Below, piece after piece: positions 35,395-44,446 of a stretch of 64,000 bases of DNA (positions within the stretch are counted from its first letter, which is position 1; each line of letters opens with the position of its first letter). A model generated the notes under the pieces. The model saw only the letters and a program-made list of their open reading frames with translations, did not search any database and was not told the origin of the DNA. Position numbers and translations under genes: made by a program. The stretch spans positions 461,001 through 525,000 of the forward strand of contig NZ_MJAH01000006.1 in NCBI RefSeq assembly GCF_001746295.1. Direction: 5' to 3'. The stretch comes from Streptomyces sp. LUP47B (lineage in GTDB: Bacteria > Actinomycetota > Actinomycetes > Streptomycetales > Streptomycetaceae).

Positions 35395-35442
35395 TCAATA
35401 CCCGTGTTGTTTCGTTCTCGTGTCTGCTGTTGAATTCCGGGC

Positions 35443-36135
35443 ATGGCAGAGCAGTTGAGTGGACTGGCCGACGATCGTGCCCTCCTGGGCCGCACGAGCA
35501 CGGCCGAGCGGGTCTCGGACATCCTCAGAAGTCGTATCGCCGAGGGGTATTTCCCGCCAGGGACCCGGCTGTCGGAGGACAGCATCGGAGGGGCGCTGGG
35601 CGTGTCCCGCAACACACTGCGCGAGGCGTTCCGCCTGCTCACGCATGAGCGCCTGCTCGTCCACGAGCTGAACCGAGGCGTGTTCGTCCGGGTCCTGGCC
35701 GTCGAGGACGTGGAGGACATCTACCGGACCCGCGCCCTCGTGGAGTGCGCCGTCGTCCGCGGGCTGGGCAAGCCTCCGTACGCCTTGGACGCGCTCGCCG
35801 AGGCGGTCGTGGAGGGACAGCGGGCGGTACGCGAAGGTGACTGGAAAGCGCTGGGCACCGCCAACATCCACTTCCACCGGGAACTCGTCGCCCTCGCGGG
35901 CAGCGACCGCACCGACGAACTGATGCGCAGTGTCTTCGCCGAACTGCGGCTCGCCTTCCACGTCGCGGACGACCCCAAGGCCCTCCACGAGCCCTACCTG
36001 GCCCGCAACCAGCAGATCCTCGGGGCGCTTCAGGCGGGCGACAAGGGTGAGGCCGAAAAGCTGTTGGCGGTGTATCTGCGCGACTCGCTGGAACGAGTGG
36101 TCGATGTCTACCTGCGCAGGGTGAGCGCCCCGTAG
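35443..36135 (+). CDS. GntR family regulator, FCD subfamily
   Basis: 230 residues. The winged HTH (RTSTAERVSDILRSRIAEGYFPPGTRLSEDSIGGALGVSRNTLREAFRLLTHERLLVHELNRGVFVR, about 21-86) is followed by an FCD helical effector domain (EDIYRTRALVECAVVRGL, HFHRELVALAGSDRTDELMRSVFAELRLAF). In the last metal-ligand region, where EH(R)xIL is usual, the sequence is RNQQILGAL, so one histidine ligand may be lost. Divergent from the pxp operon; likely repressor responding to 5-oxoproline or glutamate. Ribosome site weak. Confidence 0.93.
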   Translation: MAEQLSGLADDRALLGRTSTAERVSDILRSRIAEGYFPPGTRLSEDSIGGALGVSRNTLREAFRLLTHERLLVHELNRGVFVRVLAVEDVEDIYRTRALVECAVVRGLGKPPYALDALAEAVVEGQRAVREGDWKALGTANIHFHRELVALAGSDRTDELMRSVFAELRLAFHVADDPKALHEPYLARNQQILGALQAGDKGEAEKLLAVYLRDSLERVVDVYLRRVSAP

Positions 36136-36199
36136 GGGCGCGGGGCGGTGTCTGACATGCGGCTCCGCCGCGCGGGCGCGACAAGCCCCCACCGGCCTG
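36134..36199. repeat. GC-rich palindromic repeat with internal insertion
   Basis: AGGGGCGCGGGG (36134-36145) and CGCGACAAGCCCCCACCGGC (from 36177) are the two halves of the repeat seen at 2.1 kb, separated by unrelated sequence containing its own GCGGCTCCGCCGC hairpin. Confidence 0.65.
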
Positions 36200-36294
36200 C
36201 CGACGCAACACAACCCGGTGGTCCCCCGTCCGACCGCCGGAGGCGATCCGCACGGTTTGGGGAGTTGTCAGACCGAGGACCTAGTCTGTGCACC

Positions 36295-37824
36295 GTGACT
36301 TCGCCTGCGACGACGGACAGCGTTCCGCCCCAGTTCAGCGCGGGGCCGCGCCCCGCACCGGGCCCGGCCGCCGACGAGGGACTGGCGCGGCGGCTGCGCG
36401 CGCTCGCCTGCACCGCGCCGCTGCACGACCTCGACACCCGCAAGGCCAACCTCGCGGGTGAGTACTCGGTGTACGGCATGGCGGAGGTGGCCCTCTCCGC
36501 CATCGACCTGGTCACCCTGAACATGGACTTCGACACCGGCGCCGACCACGACCAGATAGTCGCCCGCCTCATCCCGCGCATCGCCGCCCAGGCCCCGCAG
36601 CGGCCCGTCGCCGAGCATGAGCGCGTGGCCCGCTGGGTCCTGGAGAACCTGATCAACGTCGGCAGCGTCGACCGCGGATTCCGCGCGGTCTACGGCACTT
36701 TCGCGCCGGACGGGACCTATGTCCGGCGGGACTACGACTTCAAGCTGATCGAGGAGGTGCCGGGGCCCGGCGGCTCGGTGTACCTCCGGACCACGGACGA
36801 GGCGGTCAACGTCCTCGTCGGTGCCCTCGACACCGATGTCACCAGCGCCCAGATCGCCGCCGAGGTCAAGCTGGAGGTGCTGATCAGCCGCGGCCGCCTC
36901 GCCGACGCCCAGCTCGCCGCCGAACAGGCCCGCTACCGGACCGTGCAGTACTCCGAGACCCTGCGCAGGGCACTGGACGCCACCCGCCGCAATGTCCGGG
37001 CCGTCGACTGGCTCAACTCAGTACCCGACATGATCGCCGAGGCCCTCGACCACGTCGCCGACCGGTACCGCCACGAGAACGCGATCCTGACCAACATCCG
37101 CAAGGCGCGGGACGAGTCCGAGGACGCCGAACAGAAGCGGCGCGCCGCCGAGCTCGTGGACATCGTCAAGGACTGCATCCGGCGCCACACCCAGCTCCAG
37201 TCCCGGCTCCTCGAAGCGGGGCCGCTGTTCCGCGCCGAACAGGACCGGCAGGCCTTCGCCACGCCGATGACGACGTCGGGGATCGATCTGTACGGCCACC
37301 TCGTCGCGCCGGTGCTGCCGCTGCCGTTGGAGCAGGCCACCCGGGTCACCGACGCGTTCTTCGCGCGCGGGACCGGCCTGCGCACGCCGGCGTCGGTCCG
37401 GGTGGGCGATCTCGTCGACATACTGCTGACACCGCCGATGGAGCGCGAGCACCTGGGCGCGGAGATGCCCGAGCCGGACCTCATCGCCACGCCGGACGAC
37501 AGCCGGTTCAGCGAAGAGCAACTGGCGTCCGCGAAGGAGCTGCTGGATCTGCCGGCCGACGCCCCGCGACGACTTTCGGGACTGCTCGCGGAGGCCCGCC
37601 GCACCGGCGGTTTCGATCTGGCCTATCTGGTCGCCCTGTTGGCGGTCCACGCGGCGAGTCCCCCCTTCGGCACCGCCTACCGCCAGGGCGAGGAGAAGCT
37701 GCTCTTCGCGGTGGACGACGGGACGGAACTGGACGATCCGGACTTCGGTGGCGCCGACCTCATCGTCGGCACAGCCCTGCTGGACGCCGTGGGGATGGCG
37801 GCGGACCGGACGGAAGCAGCATGA
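36295..37824 (+). CDS. MukF/JetA-like kleisin-type subunit of an SMC complex (inferred)
   Basis: 509 residues. N-terminal helical/winged region (ARRLRALACTAPLHDLDTRKANLAGEYSVYGMAEVALSAID), a strand-turn typical of a wing (DYDFKLIEEVPGPGGSVYLRTTDEAVNVLVG), a long helical middle with many charged heptads (LDATRRNVRAVDWLNSVPDMIAEALDHVADRYRHENAILTNIRKARDESEDAEQKRRAAELVDIV) and a helical C-terminal domain. First gene of a three-gene operon ending in a giant SMC-type ATPase, the position MukF/MksF/JetA occupies. Identity is inferred from architecture and order, not from a clear motif. GTG at 36295; a TAGTCT -10 lies 7 nt upstream, so possibly leaderless. Confidence 0.75.
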   Translation: MTSPATTDSVPPQFSAGPRPAPGPAADEGLARRLRALACTAPLHDLDTRKANLAGEYSVYGMAEVALSAIDLVTLNMDFDTGADHDQIVARLIPRIAAQAPQRPVAEHERVARWVLENLINVGSVDRGFRAVYGTFAPDGTYVRRDYDFKLIEEVPGPGGSVYLRTTDEAVNVLVGALDTDVTSAQIAAEVKLEVLISRGRLADAQLAAEQARYRTVQYSETLRRALDATRRNVRAVDWLNSVPDMIAEALDHVADRYRHENAILTNIRKARDESEDAEQKRRAAELVDIVKDCIRRHTQLQSRLLEAGPLFRAEQDRQAFATPMTTSGIDLYGHLVAPVLPLPLEQATRVTDAFFARGTGLRTPASVRVGDLVDILLTPPMEREHLGAEMPEPDLIATPDDSRFSEEQLASAKELLDLPADAPRRLSGLLAEARRTGGFDLAYLVALLAVHAASPPFGTAYRQGEEKLLFAVDDGTELDDPDFGGADLIVGTALLDAVGMAADRTEAA

Positions 37825-37854
37825 GTGAGCAAGAGCGTGACAAGGAGCCCAGCC

Positions 37855-38733
37855 GTGAGTGAGCATGTCGAGTGGAGCGACACGGAGGCCCCGACCCCGT
37901 CGGTGCCCGCCGCCGTCACCCCCGCCGACGCCGCCGACGCCGCTCGGCTCGTCGCCTTCGGCCTGCAGCCCAAGCTGCAGCCCGCGCGGGACCAGGAGTA
38001 CGCCGAACTGCTGCGGCGCTACCGGGAGGACCCGCCGTTCGCGCGGCTCGCCGACGCCGTCGCCGCCGGACTCGGTCTGGTCGTCCTGGAAGTGTCCCCG
38101 CGCGCGGGCATGGCCGTGACCGCCGCCGAGGACTCCGTGTTCGCCGTCCGGATGGGGGACTACGCGCGTCGTACGTCCGCCGACGGCGGCGACCGGTTCC
38201 TGCACGGCCTCGCCCATCTCGCGGTGGCCGCCATGGCGTTCCCCCGGCCCGAGGACCTCGCCGACGACGGATACATCGGGCGCGTCTCGGTCAACGGCGT
38301 CGACGCCTTCGTACGGCAGGCCTGCCGACGCCTCGAGGAGCGGGCCGAGGAGGTCGGCGAGAACACCGACCCGGCCACCGACGCGCCGGGCCTGGAAGCG
38401 GCCTGGCGGATCTGGGCCAGACGCAGCGCTGCCGGCGCGACCAAGGACGCGCGCCGGCTCGCCGGATCCACGACCGGCATCGTCGGCAAGGCCGCCGCCT
38501 TCCTCACCGACTCCGGGTTCCTCCAGCGCACCGGGGACGACAACGGCGGTACCTACCGGACCACGGCTCGTTACCAGCTCCAGGTGCGGGACATGGCCGG
38601 AAGTGCCGCCATGGCCGAACTCCTGGAGCTGGGTGTCGTCCCGGTCACCGACGGCACACCGACGCTGCTGCCGCCCGAGGACGGCGACGACGTGGAACTG
38701 GCGGCCGATGCCGGGCTGCCGTTCCACTCCTGA
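37855..38733 (+). CDS. MukE/JetB-like winged-helix subunit of the SMC complex (inferred)
   Basis: 292 residues. N-terminal part has a strand-helix domain (YAELLRRYREDPPFARLADAVAAGLGLVVLEVSPRAGMAV, RFLHGLAHLAVAAMAFPRP). The C-terminal part contains a clear winged helix (ATKDARRLAGSTTGIVGKAAAFLTDSGFLQRTGDDNGGTYRTTARYQLQVRDMA), as in MukE/MksE/JetB. The GTG at 37855 has AAGGAG at ideal spacing; a GTG at 37825 directly after the upstream stop is the alternative. Likely bridges kleisin and ATPase heads. Confidence 0.72.
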   Translation: MSEHVEWSDTEAPTPSVPAAVTPADAADAARLVAFGLQPKLQPARDQEYAELLRRYREDPPFARLADAVAAGLGLVVLEVSPRAGMAVTAAEDSVFAVRMGDYARRTSADGGDRFLHGLAHLAVAAMAFPRPEDLADDGYIGRVSVNGVDAFVRQACRRLEERAEEVGENTDPATDAPGLEAAWRIWARRSAAGATKDARRLAGSTTGIVGKAAAFLTDSGFLQRTGDDNGGTYRTTARYQLQVRDMAGSAAMAELLELGVVPVTDGTPTLLPPEDGDDVELAADAGLPFHS

Positions 38734-38770
38734 ACTTCCCTGACCTGCCGAAGACTTACGAGAGTCCGCC

Positions 38771-41700
38771 ATGTACGAGCTGTCCCGGGTCCGCCTCTAC
38801 TCCATCGGTCCTGCCGGTGCGCGCTACGCCGACACCGTGCTTGACCTGCGCGGCGTCGGCGCGGAAGTGCCCGACCCCGCGCCCACCCAGGCGGAGTTCT
38901 TCGAGGAGGAGCCCGTCGGCCCGCCCCGCCGGCCCGCGCCCGCCGGGGTGCTCTTCCTGGAGAACGGCGGCGGCAAGTCCGTCCTGCTCAAGCTGATCTT
39001 CTCGGTGATGCTGCCGGGCCACCGGAACACGCTCGGCGGTGCCAGCTCCGGCGTGCTGCGCAAGTTCCTGCTGGCGGACGACTGCGGGCATGTGGCCCTG
39101 GAGTGGCAGCACACGCTCACCGGCGAGTGTGTCGTCGTCGGCAAGGTCAGCGAGTGGCGCGGGCGCCAGGTCTCCACGGACCCGCGGAAGTTCGCCGAGG
39201 CCTGGTACTCGTTCCGGCCCGGACCGGGGCTCAGCCTCGACAACCTGCCCGTCGCCGAGTCCACCGCCGTACGGCCGCCCGCCGAGGGTCAGTCGGCCGC
39301 ACAGGGCCGTCGCCGCACCATGAAGGGCTTCCGGGACGCCATCACCGAGGCGGGCAAGGCGTATCCGCACCTGGAGGTGCACTGGGAGGAGATCCACGAC
39401 CGGTGGATCGAGCACCTGGGCGACCTCGGCCTGGACCCCGAACTCTTCCGCTACCAGCGGGAGATGAACGCCGACGAGGGCGAGGCCGCCGGTCTCTTCG
39501 CGGTGAAGAAGGACTCCGACTTCACCGACCTGCTGCTGCGTGCCGTGACCGACACCCGCGACACCGACGGGCTCGCCGACCTGGTCAGCGGCTTCGGCAA
39601 CAAGCTGGGGCGACGCGCCGAACTCATCGCCGAACGGGACTTCACCGCAGGGTCCGTGGACCTGCTGGGCCGGATCGTCGAGGCCGCCGAAGCCCGCTCA
39701 CGCGCGCGTGACATCCACACGGGCGCCGAACGCCGTACCCGGACACTGGCCCGACGGCTGTCCGCGCGGGGCGTCCGGGAGCGGGTGCGGGCCGCCGACC
39801 TCGCCCAGCGGGTCACCGCCACCGCGTACGCCGTCACACACGCGGAGGCGGGCCGGGAGCGCAGTGCGCTGATCGCCGCCGAACTCGCCTACCGGCACGC
39901 CTCCCTGGCGCTCGCCGCCGCCGAGAAGTCGGCCGCCGCCCAGAAGCGTGAACTCGCCGAAGCACGCACCCTGCACTCCGCCTGGCAGGCCGCCGAGGCC
40001 GTCCTGCGCCACCGTGCCGCAGCCGACCGGATCGCACGCGTGGCCTCCGCCATCCAGGAGGCCGAGCGGGACGCGGCCCCCGCGCTCGCCGCCCGGGCCA
40101 AGGCCGCCGTCGATCTCGTCCGGGCCCTGCACGCGGCCGCCGGGAGCGCCGAGGCCCTCGCCAACGAGGAGGAGGAGCGCTCCGCCGCCCTCCAGGAGGT
40201 CGGCGAGTCCGCGTACCGGGACTCCACCTCGGCCGCGACCGAGGCGCAGCGCGCCCGCAGTGAGATCGGGCATCTGCGCCAGCGGCTGAGCGAGGTCGAG
40301 CAGGAGACCGCCGAGGCGGTCCGCGCGGGCTGGCTCGACGACAGCGCGCCCGACGCCGACCCCGCGCGCGCGGCCCTCGCCGCGAGCGACGCCGAGAAGA
40401 CGGCCGTCGCCGCCTGGGACACCGCCCGCGAGGCCTCACACCGAGCCGCCGAGCACGCGCGCGAGGCGGCCTCCGCCGAATCCCGGGCGGAGCTCACGGC
40501 CGCCCGCGCGGAGGACGCGGCCACCGCGGCCGCGCGGTCCTACGAGGCCGAGCGGCGGCTCGCCGAGGGGCTGGCCGGCGAGGAGCGGCTGGCGGAGATC
40601 CTGAGCCTGACCGGCGCCGTCGGGAGAGTGCCCGGCCCGCGCACGGCGGCCGAGGGCACGAAGGCGAACGGCGCGGCCGGGCACGAGGGTGCCGGCGCCG
40701 GACATGGCTCCGACGCGCACACCGGCGCCACGGGTGCCTTCGGCGACGACGGTCTGAACCCCGAGGACCTCGACCGTTTCGCCGACGAACTGCGTGAACT
40801 GCTCGACGACTCCGTCTCCTCCGCCGAACGCCAGCTCTTCGAGCTGCGTACGGCCGCCGCCGACGATGCACGGATCCTCGGCGCGCTCGGTGACGGCGGG
40901 CTGCTGCCGCCGGGACCGGACGTGCTGGCCACCGTCGAGTACCTCGGTGAGAACGGCATCCCCGCCCTGCCCGGCTGGCGCTATCTCGCCCAGGCCGTCG
41001 ACCCCGCCGACCACGCGCGCGTGCTGGCCGCCAGGCCGGAACTGGTCGACGGCGTGATCATCACCGACCCCGACACGCACGCGCGCGCCCGGGAGGTCCT
41101 GAACGACGCCGCGCTGCTTCCCCGGTCAGCTGTCGCCGTGGGCACGGCGGCTGCCCTCCTCGCACCGACTCCGGCCCCCGAGTCGGACAGCGGAGACGTC
41201 TTCCTCGTACCGCCGAACCCGGCCATGCACGACGAGCATGCCGCCGACGAGGAGCGCCAGACGCTGCGCGCGCGGGCAGGCGAGCGGGACGAGGAGATCC
41301 GGTCGCTCGCGGCCCGCCTCGCCAAGGACCGCGAACTGTCCGCCCGGCTCGCCTCCTGGCGTACCGGCTGTCCGGCCGGTCGCCTCGTCGAGCTGGCGCA
41401 GGCCGCCCGGGACACACGCGCGTTCGCCGAGGAGGCGGAGGCCGAACTGGCCGAGGCGCGCATCGTGCGGGCCGAGGCCGACGAAGCCGCCGCCGAGGCC
41501 GCGCAGACGCGCGACGAGCGGCAGGAGGCCGCACAGAAGGCCCGGCGCGCGGCCGACGCCCTGGCGGGCCTGGCCTACCGACTGCGCGAACGGGCCGGCT
41601 GGCAGGTCAAGCTGCGCGAACTCGCCGACGAGGCCACCGAGTCGGAGGCCCGCGCCCAGACCTGTCTGGAGCGCGCCCGCGCCGCCGACGAGGACCGGCG

Positions 41701-43465
41701 CGGTGCCCAGCGGGCCGCCGATGACGCCCGTCGCACCGCCCGTGCGCTGCGCGCCGAGCGCGCCGAGATCGCGGGCGCCCCGGACGACGTACCGGACAGC
41801 GACTCGGATGCCTCCAAGGCCTCCCTGCCCGCGCTCCGCGAGGCCTATCGGGCCGCCTCCCAGCTGTACGAGAAGGTGGGTGTCGGCGCCGACCTGCGGG
41901 CCGAACAGGCCCGGGCGGAGAGCGACGAGAGCGCGGCCCTGGCCGAACTGGACCGCCTGAGCAACAAGGTCCGCACGCGCGCGGCGCAGTTGCTCCAGTC
42001 GCCCGACGGTTCCGACGGGCCCTCCCGACAGGCCGCCGCTGCCCGCGCGGAGGAGCTGGTGCAGCTCCTGGAGACCCGTGTGTCGACCGCGAGCGAGCAG
42101 CTCGGGCGGTTGCGCGGCGAGGCCGAGCGGCACGCCCCCGAGGACGGCGAGGCGCACACCGATCTGTCGCCCGAGCTGGAGCCGCGCGACGCCGAGCACG
42201 CACAGGCGCTGTTGCGCACGGCCACCGCCGAACTCGCCTCCCGCACCGAGGCGTTGGCGCAGGCCCGGGAGGCACACGCGGAGCTGCTCGACTCCCACCG
42301 GGCCGCCGAGGACGCGGCGGGCGGCTTCGACGAGATCGCCGCGATGCTCCGCGACCTGCTGCGTGAGCACCCCATGGAGGACGAGCAGGAGGAGCCGGAG
42401 CCATATCCGGGCAACCCCGAGGAGGCCCGTCAGGCCGCCGCCGAGGCCCGCCGGTCGCTGCGTGGCTGCGCCGCCGACCTCTCCGCCGCCGAGGCCGCCG
42501 TGCGCGAGGCGAGCGACGTACTCGTCCGGCACGCCAACTCCACGCGCTACGAACAGGTCCGCACCCCCGCGCGGCAGCAGATCCGCGAGCTGCCCGCGTC
42601 CGCGCTGTCCGAGCACGCCCAGAAGTGGGCGGACGCCTTCGCGCCCCGACTCCGGGTGCTGACCGACGAGTTGGCCCAGCTGGAGCGGAACCGGGACTCG
42701 ATCGTGGACCGGCTGCGGGGGCTCGTGGAGTCCGCTCTGGCCACGCTCAGGTCGGCCCAGCGGCTGTCCCGGCTGCCCGAGGGGCTCGGCGAGTGGTCCG
42801 GGCAGGAGTTCCTGCGGATCCGCTTCGAGGAGCCCGATCAGGCGACACTGACCGAGCGGCTCGGCGAGGTCATCGACGAGGCGACCCGGGCCGCGGTGAA
42901 GAAGAACTCCGACCTGCGGCGGGACGGAATGTCCCTGCTGCTGCGGGGAGTCGCGGCAGCATTGCAGCCCAGGGGCGTGGCCGTGGAGATCCTCAAGCCG
43001 GACGCCGTACTGCGCGCCGAGCGCGTGCCCGTCGGACAGATGGGCGACGTGTTCTCCGGCGGCCAGCTCCTCACCGCGGCCATCGCGTTGTACTGCACGA
43101 TGGCGGCCTTGCGCTCCAACGACCGGGGCCGGGACAAGCACCGGCACGCCGGCACGCTGTTCCTGGACAACCCGATCGGACGCGCCAACGCGACGTATCT
43201 GCTGGAGCTCCAGCGGGCGGTGTCGGACGCGCTGGGCGTCCAGCTCCTGTACACCACGGGCCTGTTCGACACCACGGCACTCGCCGAGTTCCCGCTGGTC
43301 ATCCGCCTGCGCAACGACGCGGACCTCAGGGCCGGCCTGAAGTACATCAGCGTGGAGGAACACCTCCGCCCGGGCCTGCCTGAGCAGCCCCAGGCGGGCG
43401 AGGCGGTACGCAGCGAGATCACGGCGACCCGGATGTTCAAGCGTCCGGCGCCCGCGGCTCCGTAA
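38771..43465 (+). CDS. Giant SMC/MukB/JetC-like ATPase
   Basis: 1564 residues. N-terminal head: YELSRVRLYSIGPAGARYADTVLDLRG and P-loop VLFLENGGGKSVLLKLIF (about 60-77). Then a very long Ala/Glu/Arg-rich coiled coil (about 290-620 and 830-1330), broken near 620-810 by a globular hinge-like block (DDGLNPEDLDRFADELRELLDDS ... VLATVEYLGENGIPALPGWRYLAQAVDPADHARVLAARPELVDGVIITDP). C-terminal head: signature GDVFSGGQLLTAAIALYCTMA (about 1425-1446) and Walker B GTLFLDNPIGRANATYL, with Asp1466 followed by Asn where ABC ATPases usually have the catalytic Glu. Predicted DNA-loop-extruding or DNA-clamping ATPase with the two upstream subunits. No nuclease subunit is adjacent. Confidence 0.88.
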   Translation: MYELSRVRLYSIGPAGARYADTVLDLRGVGAEVPDPAPTQAEFFEEEPVGPPRRPAPAGVLFLENGGGKSVLLKLIFSVMLPGHRNTLGGASSGVLRKFLLADDCGHVALEWQHTLTGECVVVGKVSEWRGRQVSTDPRKFAEAWYSFRPGPGLSLDNLPVAESTAVRPPAEGQSAAQGRRRTMKGFRDAITEAGKAYPHLEVHWEEIHDRWIEHLGDLGLDPELFRYQREMNADEGEAAGLFAVKKDSDFTDLLLRAVTDTRDTDGLADLVSGFGNKLGRRAELIAERDFTAGSVDLLGRIVEAAEARSRARDIHTGAERRTRTLARRLSARGVRERVRAADLAQRVTATAYAVTHAEAGRERSALIAAELAYRHASLALAAAEKSAAAQKRELAEARTLHSAWQAAEAVLRHRAAADRIARVASAIQEAERDAAPALAARAKAAVDLVRALHAAAGSAEALANEEEERSAALQEVGESAYRDSTSAATEAQRARSEIGHLRQRLSEVEQETAEAVRAGWLDDSAPDADPARAALAASDAEKTAVAAWDTAREASHRAAEHAREAASAESRAELTAARAEDAATAAARSYEAERRLAEGLAGEERLAEILSLTGAVGRVPGPRTAAEGTKANGAAGHEGAGAGHGSDAHTGATGAFGDDGLNPEDLDRFADELRELLDDSVSSAERQLFELRTAAADDARILGALGDGGLLPPGPDVLATVEYLGENGIPALPGWRYLAQAVDPADHARVLAARPELVDGVIITDPDTHARAREVLNDAALLPRSAVAVGTAAALLAPTPAPESDSGDVFLVPPNPAMHDEHAADEERQTLRARAGERDEEIRSLAARLAKDRELSARLASWRTGCPAGRLVELAQAARDTRAFAEEAEAELAEARIVRAEADEAAAEAAQTRDERQEAAQKARRAADALAGLAYRLRERAGWQVKLRELADEATESEARAQTCLERARAADEDRRGAQRAADDARRTARALRAERAEIAGAPDDVPDSDSDASKASLPALREAYRAASQLYEKVGVGADLRAEQARAESDESAALAELDRLSNKVRTRAAQLLQSPDGSDGPSRQAAAARAEELVQLLETRVSTASEQLGRLRGEAERHAPEDGEAHTDLSPELEPRDAEHAQALLRTATAELASRTEALAQAREAHAELLDSHRAAEDAAGGFDEIAAMLRDLLREHPMEDEQEEPEPYPGNPEEARQAAAEARRSLRGCAADLSAAEAAVREASDVLVRHANSTRYEQVRTPARQQIRELPASALSEHAQKWADAFAPRLRVLTDELAQLERNRDSIVDRLRGLVESALATLRSAQRLSRLPEGLGEWSGQEFLRIRFEEPDQATLTERLGEVIDEATRAAVKKNSDLRRDGMSLLLRGVAAALQPRGVAVEILKPDAVLRAERVPVGQMGDVFSGGQLLTAAIALYCTMAALRSNDRGRDKHRHAGTLFLDNPIGRANATYLLELQRAVSDALGVQLLYTTGLFDTTALAEFPLVIRLRNDADLRAGLKYISVEEHLRPGLPEQPQAGEAVRSEITATRMFKRPAPAAP

Positions 43466-43479
43466 GGAGGCTCAGCCGC

Positions 43480-44064
43480 TCAGGAGTGGGACAGCCGCCC
43501 TGTGCCGCCTTGTCGCCGTATCCGCTCCTGCGTCCGCTCGGCAACCCGCGCCTGCCGCCGGGCCTTGCGCCGCTCACGCCGCAGCGCGCGCGCCGTGCTG
43601 CTCGGGGTCGACACCACGCCGTGGCGCTGGTTCCACACCTGGCGGGTCACCCAGACGTCCAGGGCGCCCCAGGTGGCCACCACGGTGCTGGCCACACTGC
43701 TGACCACCATCGGGAACGCCAGCCAGGAACCGGCCAGGGTGCACAGGAAGGCCACCATCGCCTGAAGCAGGGTCAGGGCGATGATGAGCACCGCCCGCAC
43801 CGCGGAGTTCCGCACCGGATCCGGGAGCCGGCGCCTGCGCGCGGGTTCCTCGACCCACAATGGCTGGTACGCCTCCTCCCGGGTGGCGCCTCGCCCGCTC
43901 GGCATGTCCGACCCCGCCGGTATGTCGTGAACCCGCGCCTCCTGGCGCCGAGGCGCCGTCGAAACCGCCGTCTCCACGCCGCTTCCCGGCGCCTCCTGTC
44001 GTTCCGCCGTGCCCATCACCGTGTCACTCCCCACCGCCGGCAGACCCCTTGTCCCGGTGTGCAT
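43480..44064 (-). CDS. Membrane protein with two helices, function unknown
   Basis: About 194 residues: a hydrophilic N-terminal half, then AVRAVLIIALTLLQAMVAFLCTLAGSWLAFPMVVSSVASTVVATWGALDVWVTRQVW (two to three helices) and a strongly basic tail (RALRRERRKARRQARVAERTQERIRR). The ATG at 44064 is chosen because homologous-looking sequence begins there; the frame is open to 44262 through low-quality sequence. Convergent with the SMC gene and divergent from the conservon, so possibly functionally linked to the latter. Confidence 0.7.
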   Translation of the reverse strand: MHTGTRGLPAVGSDTVMGTAERQEAPGSGVETAVSTAPRRQEARVHDIPAGSDMPSGRGATREEAYQPLWVEEPARRRRLPDPVRNSAVRAVLIIALTLLQAMVAFLCTLAGSWLAFPMVVSSVASTVVATWGALDVWVTRQVWNQRHGVVSTPSSTARALRRERRKARRQARVAERTQERIRRQGGTGRLSHS

Positions 44065-44446
44065 GAACCGGGCTTCAAGGTGACTGCCCGGCTTGCGCTG
44101 GTTTACGCCGCCCAGTTGCAGATGCGGCTCCTGTGGCCGAATCCACCGCCATTTCCTGAAGAGAAGGACGAACAAGACCCCTTCAAGATTCCCCCACGAC
44201 GTCAAAGAAACGAAAAAATCCAGCCAACCCCCCGCCCTGGCCGATCGGTTCCGGTCGGACACGGATCACCTGATCACAGGAGGCAATCTCCCGCAATGGG
44301 AGGACAACTCCCCATGTCGCGATACTGGAGCGGAAGTTCAGGTTCCGGACGCAACTTCGAGTTACGTGTGCGTCGGTAGTAGGCTCGCGCCGTTTGTTGA
44401 CGTACATGTGTACCCCCGGCCGGCGGGGGTCGAGCTGGGGGAGGCC
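44065..44446. other. Divergent intergenic region upstream of cvnA
   Basis: 382 nt with no gene. A small inverted repeat GTACA-TG-TGTAC lies at 44402-44413, just downstream of GTTGAC, 34 nt before the cvnA start. No convincing -35/-10 pair. Confidence 0.45.

Noticed and set aside
36148..36294. Longer N-terminus for the first SMC-complex gene from ATG 36148
   Set aside because: It would translate the dispersed GC-rich repeat; GTG 36295 follows a -10 box and begins normal protein sequence.
41126..43363. 745-codon minus frame inside the SMC gene
   Set aside because: Shadow of the coiled-coil coding sequence; no domain or ribosome site.
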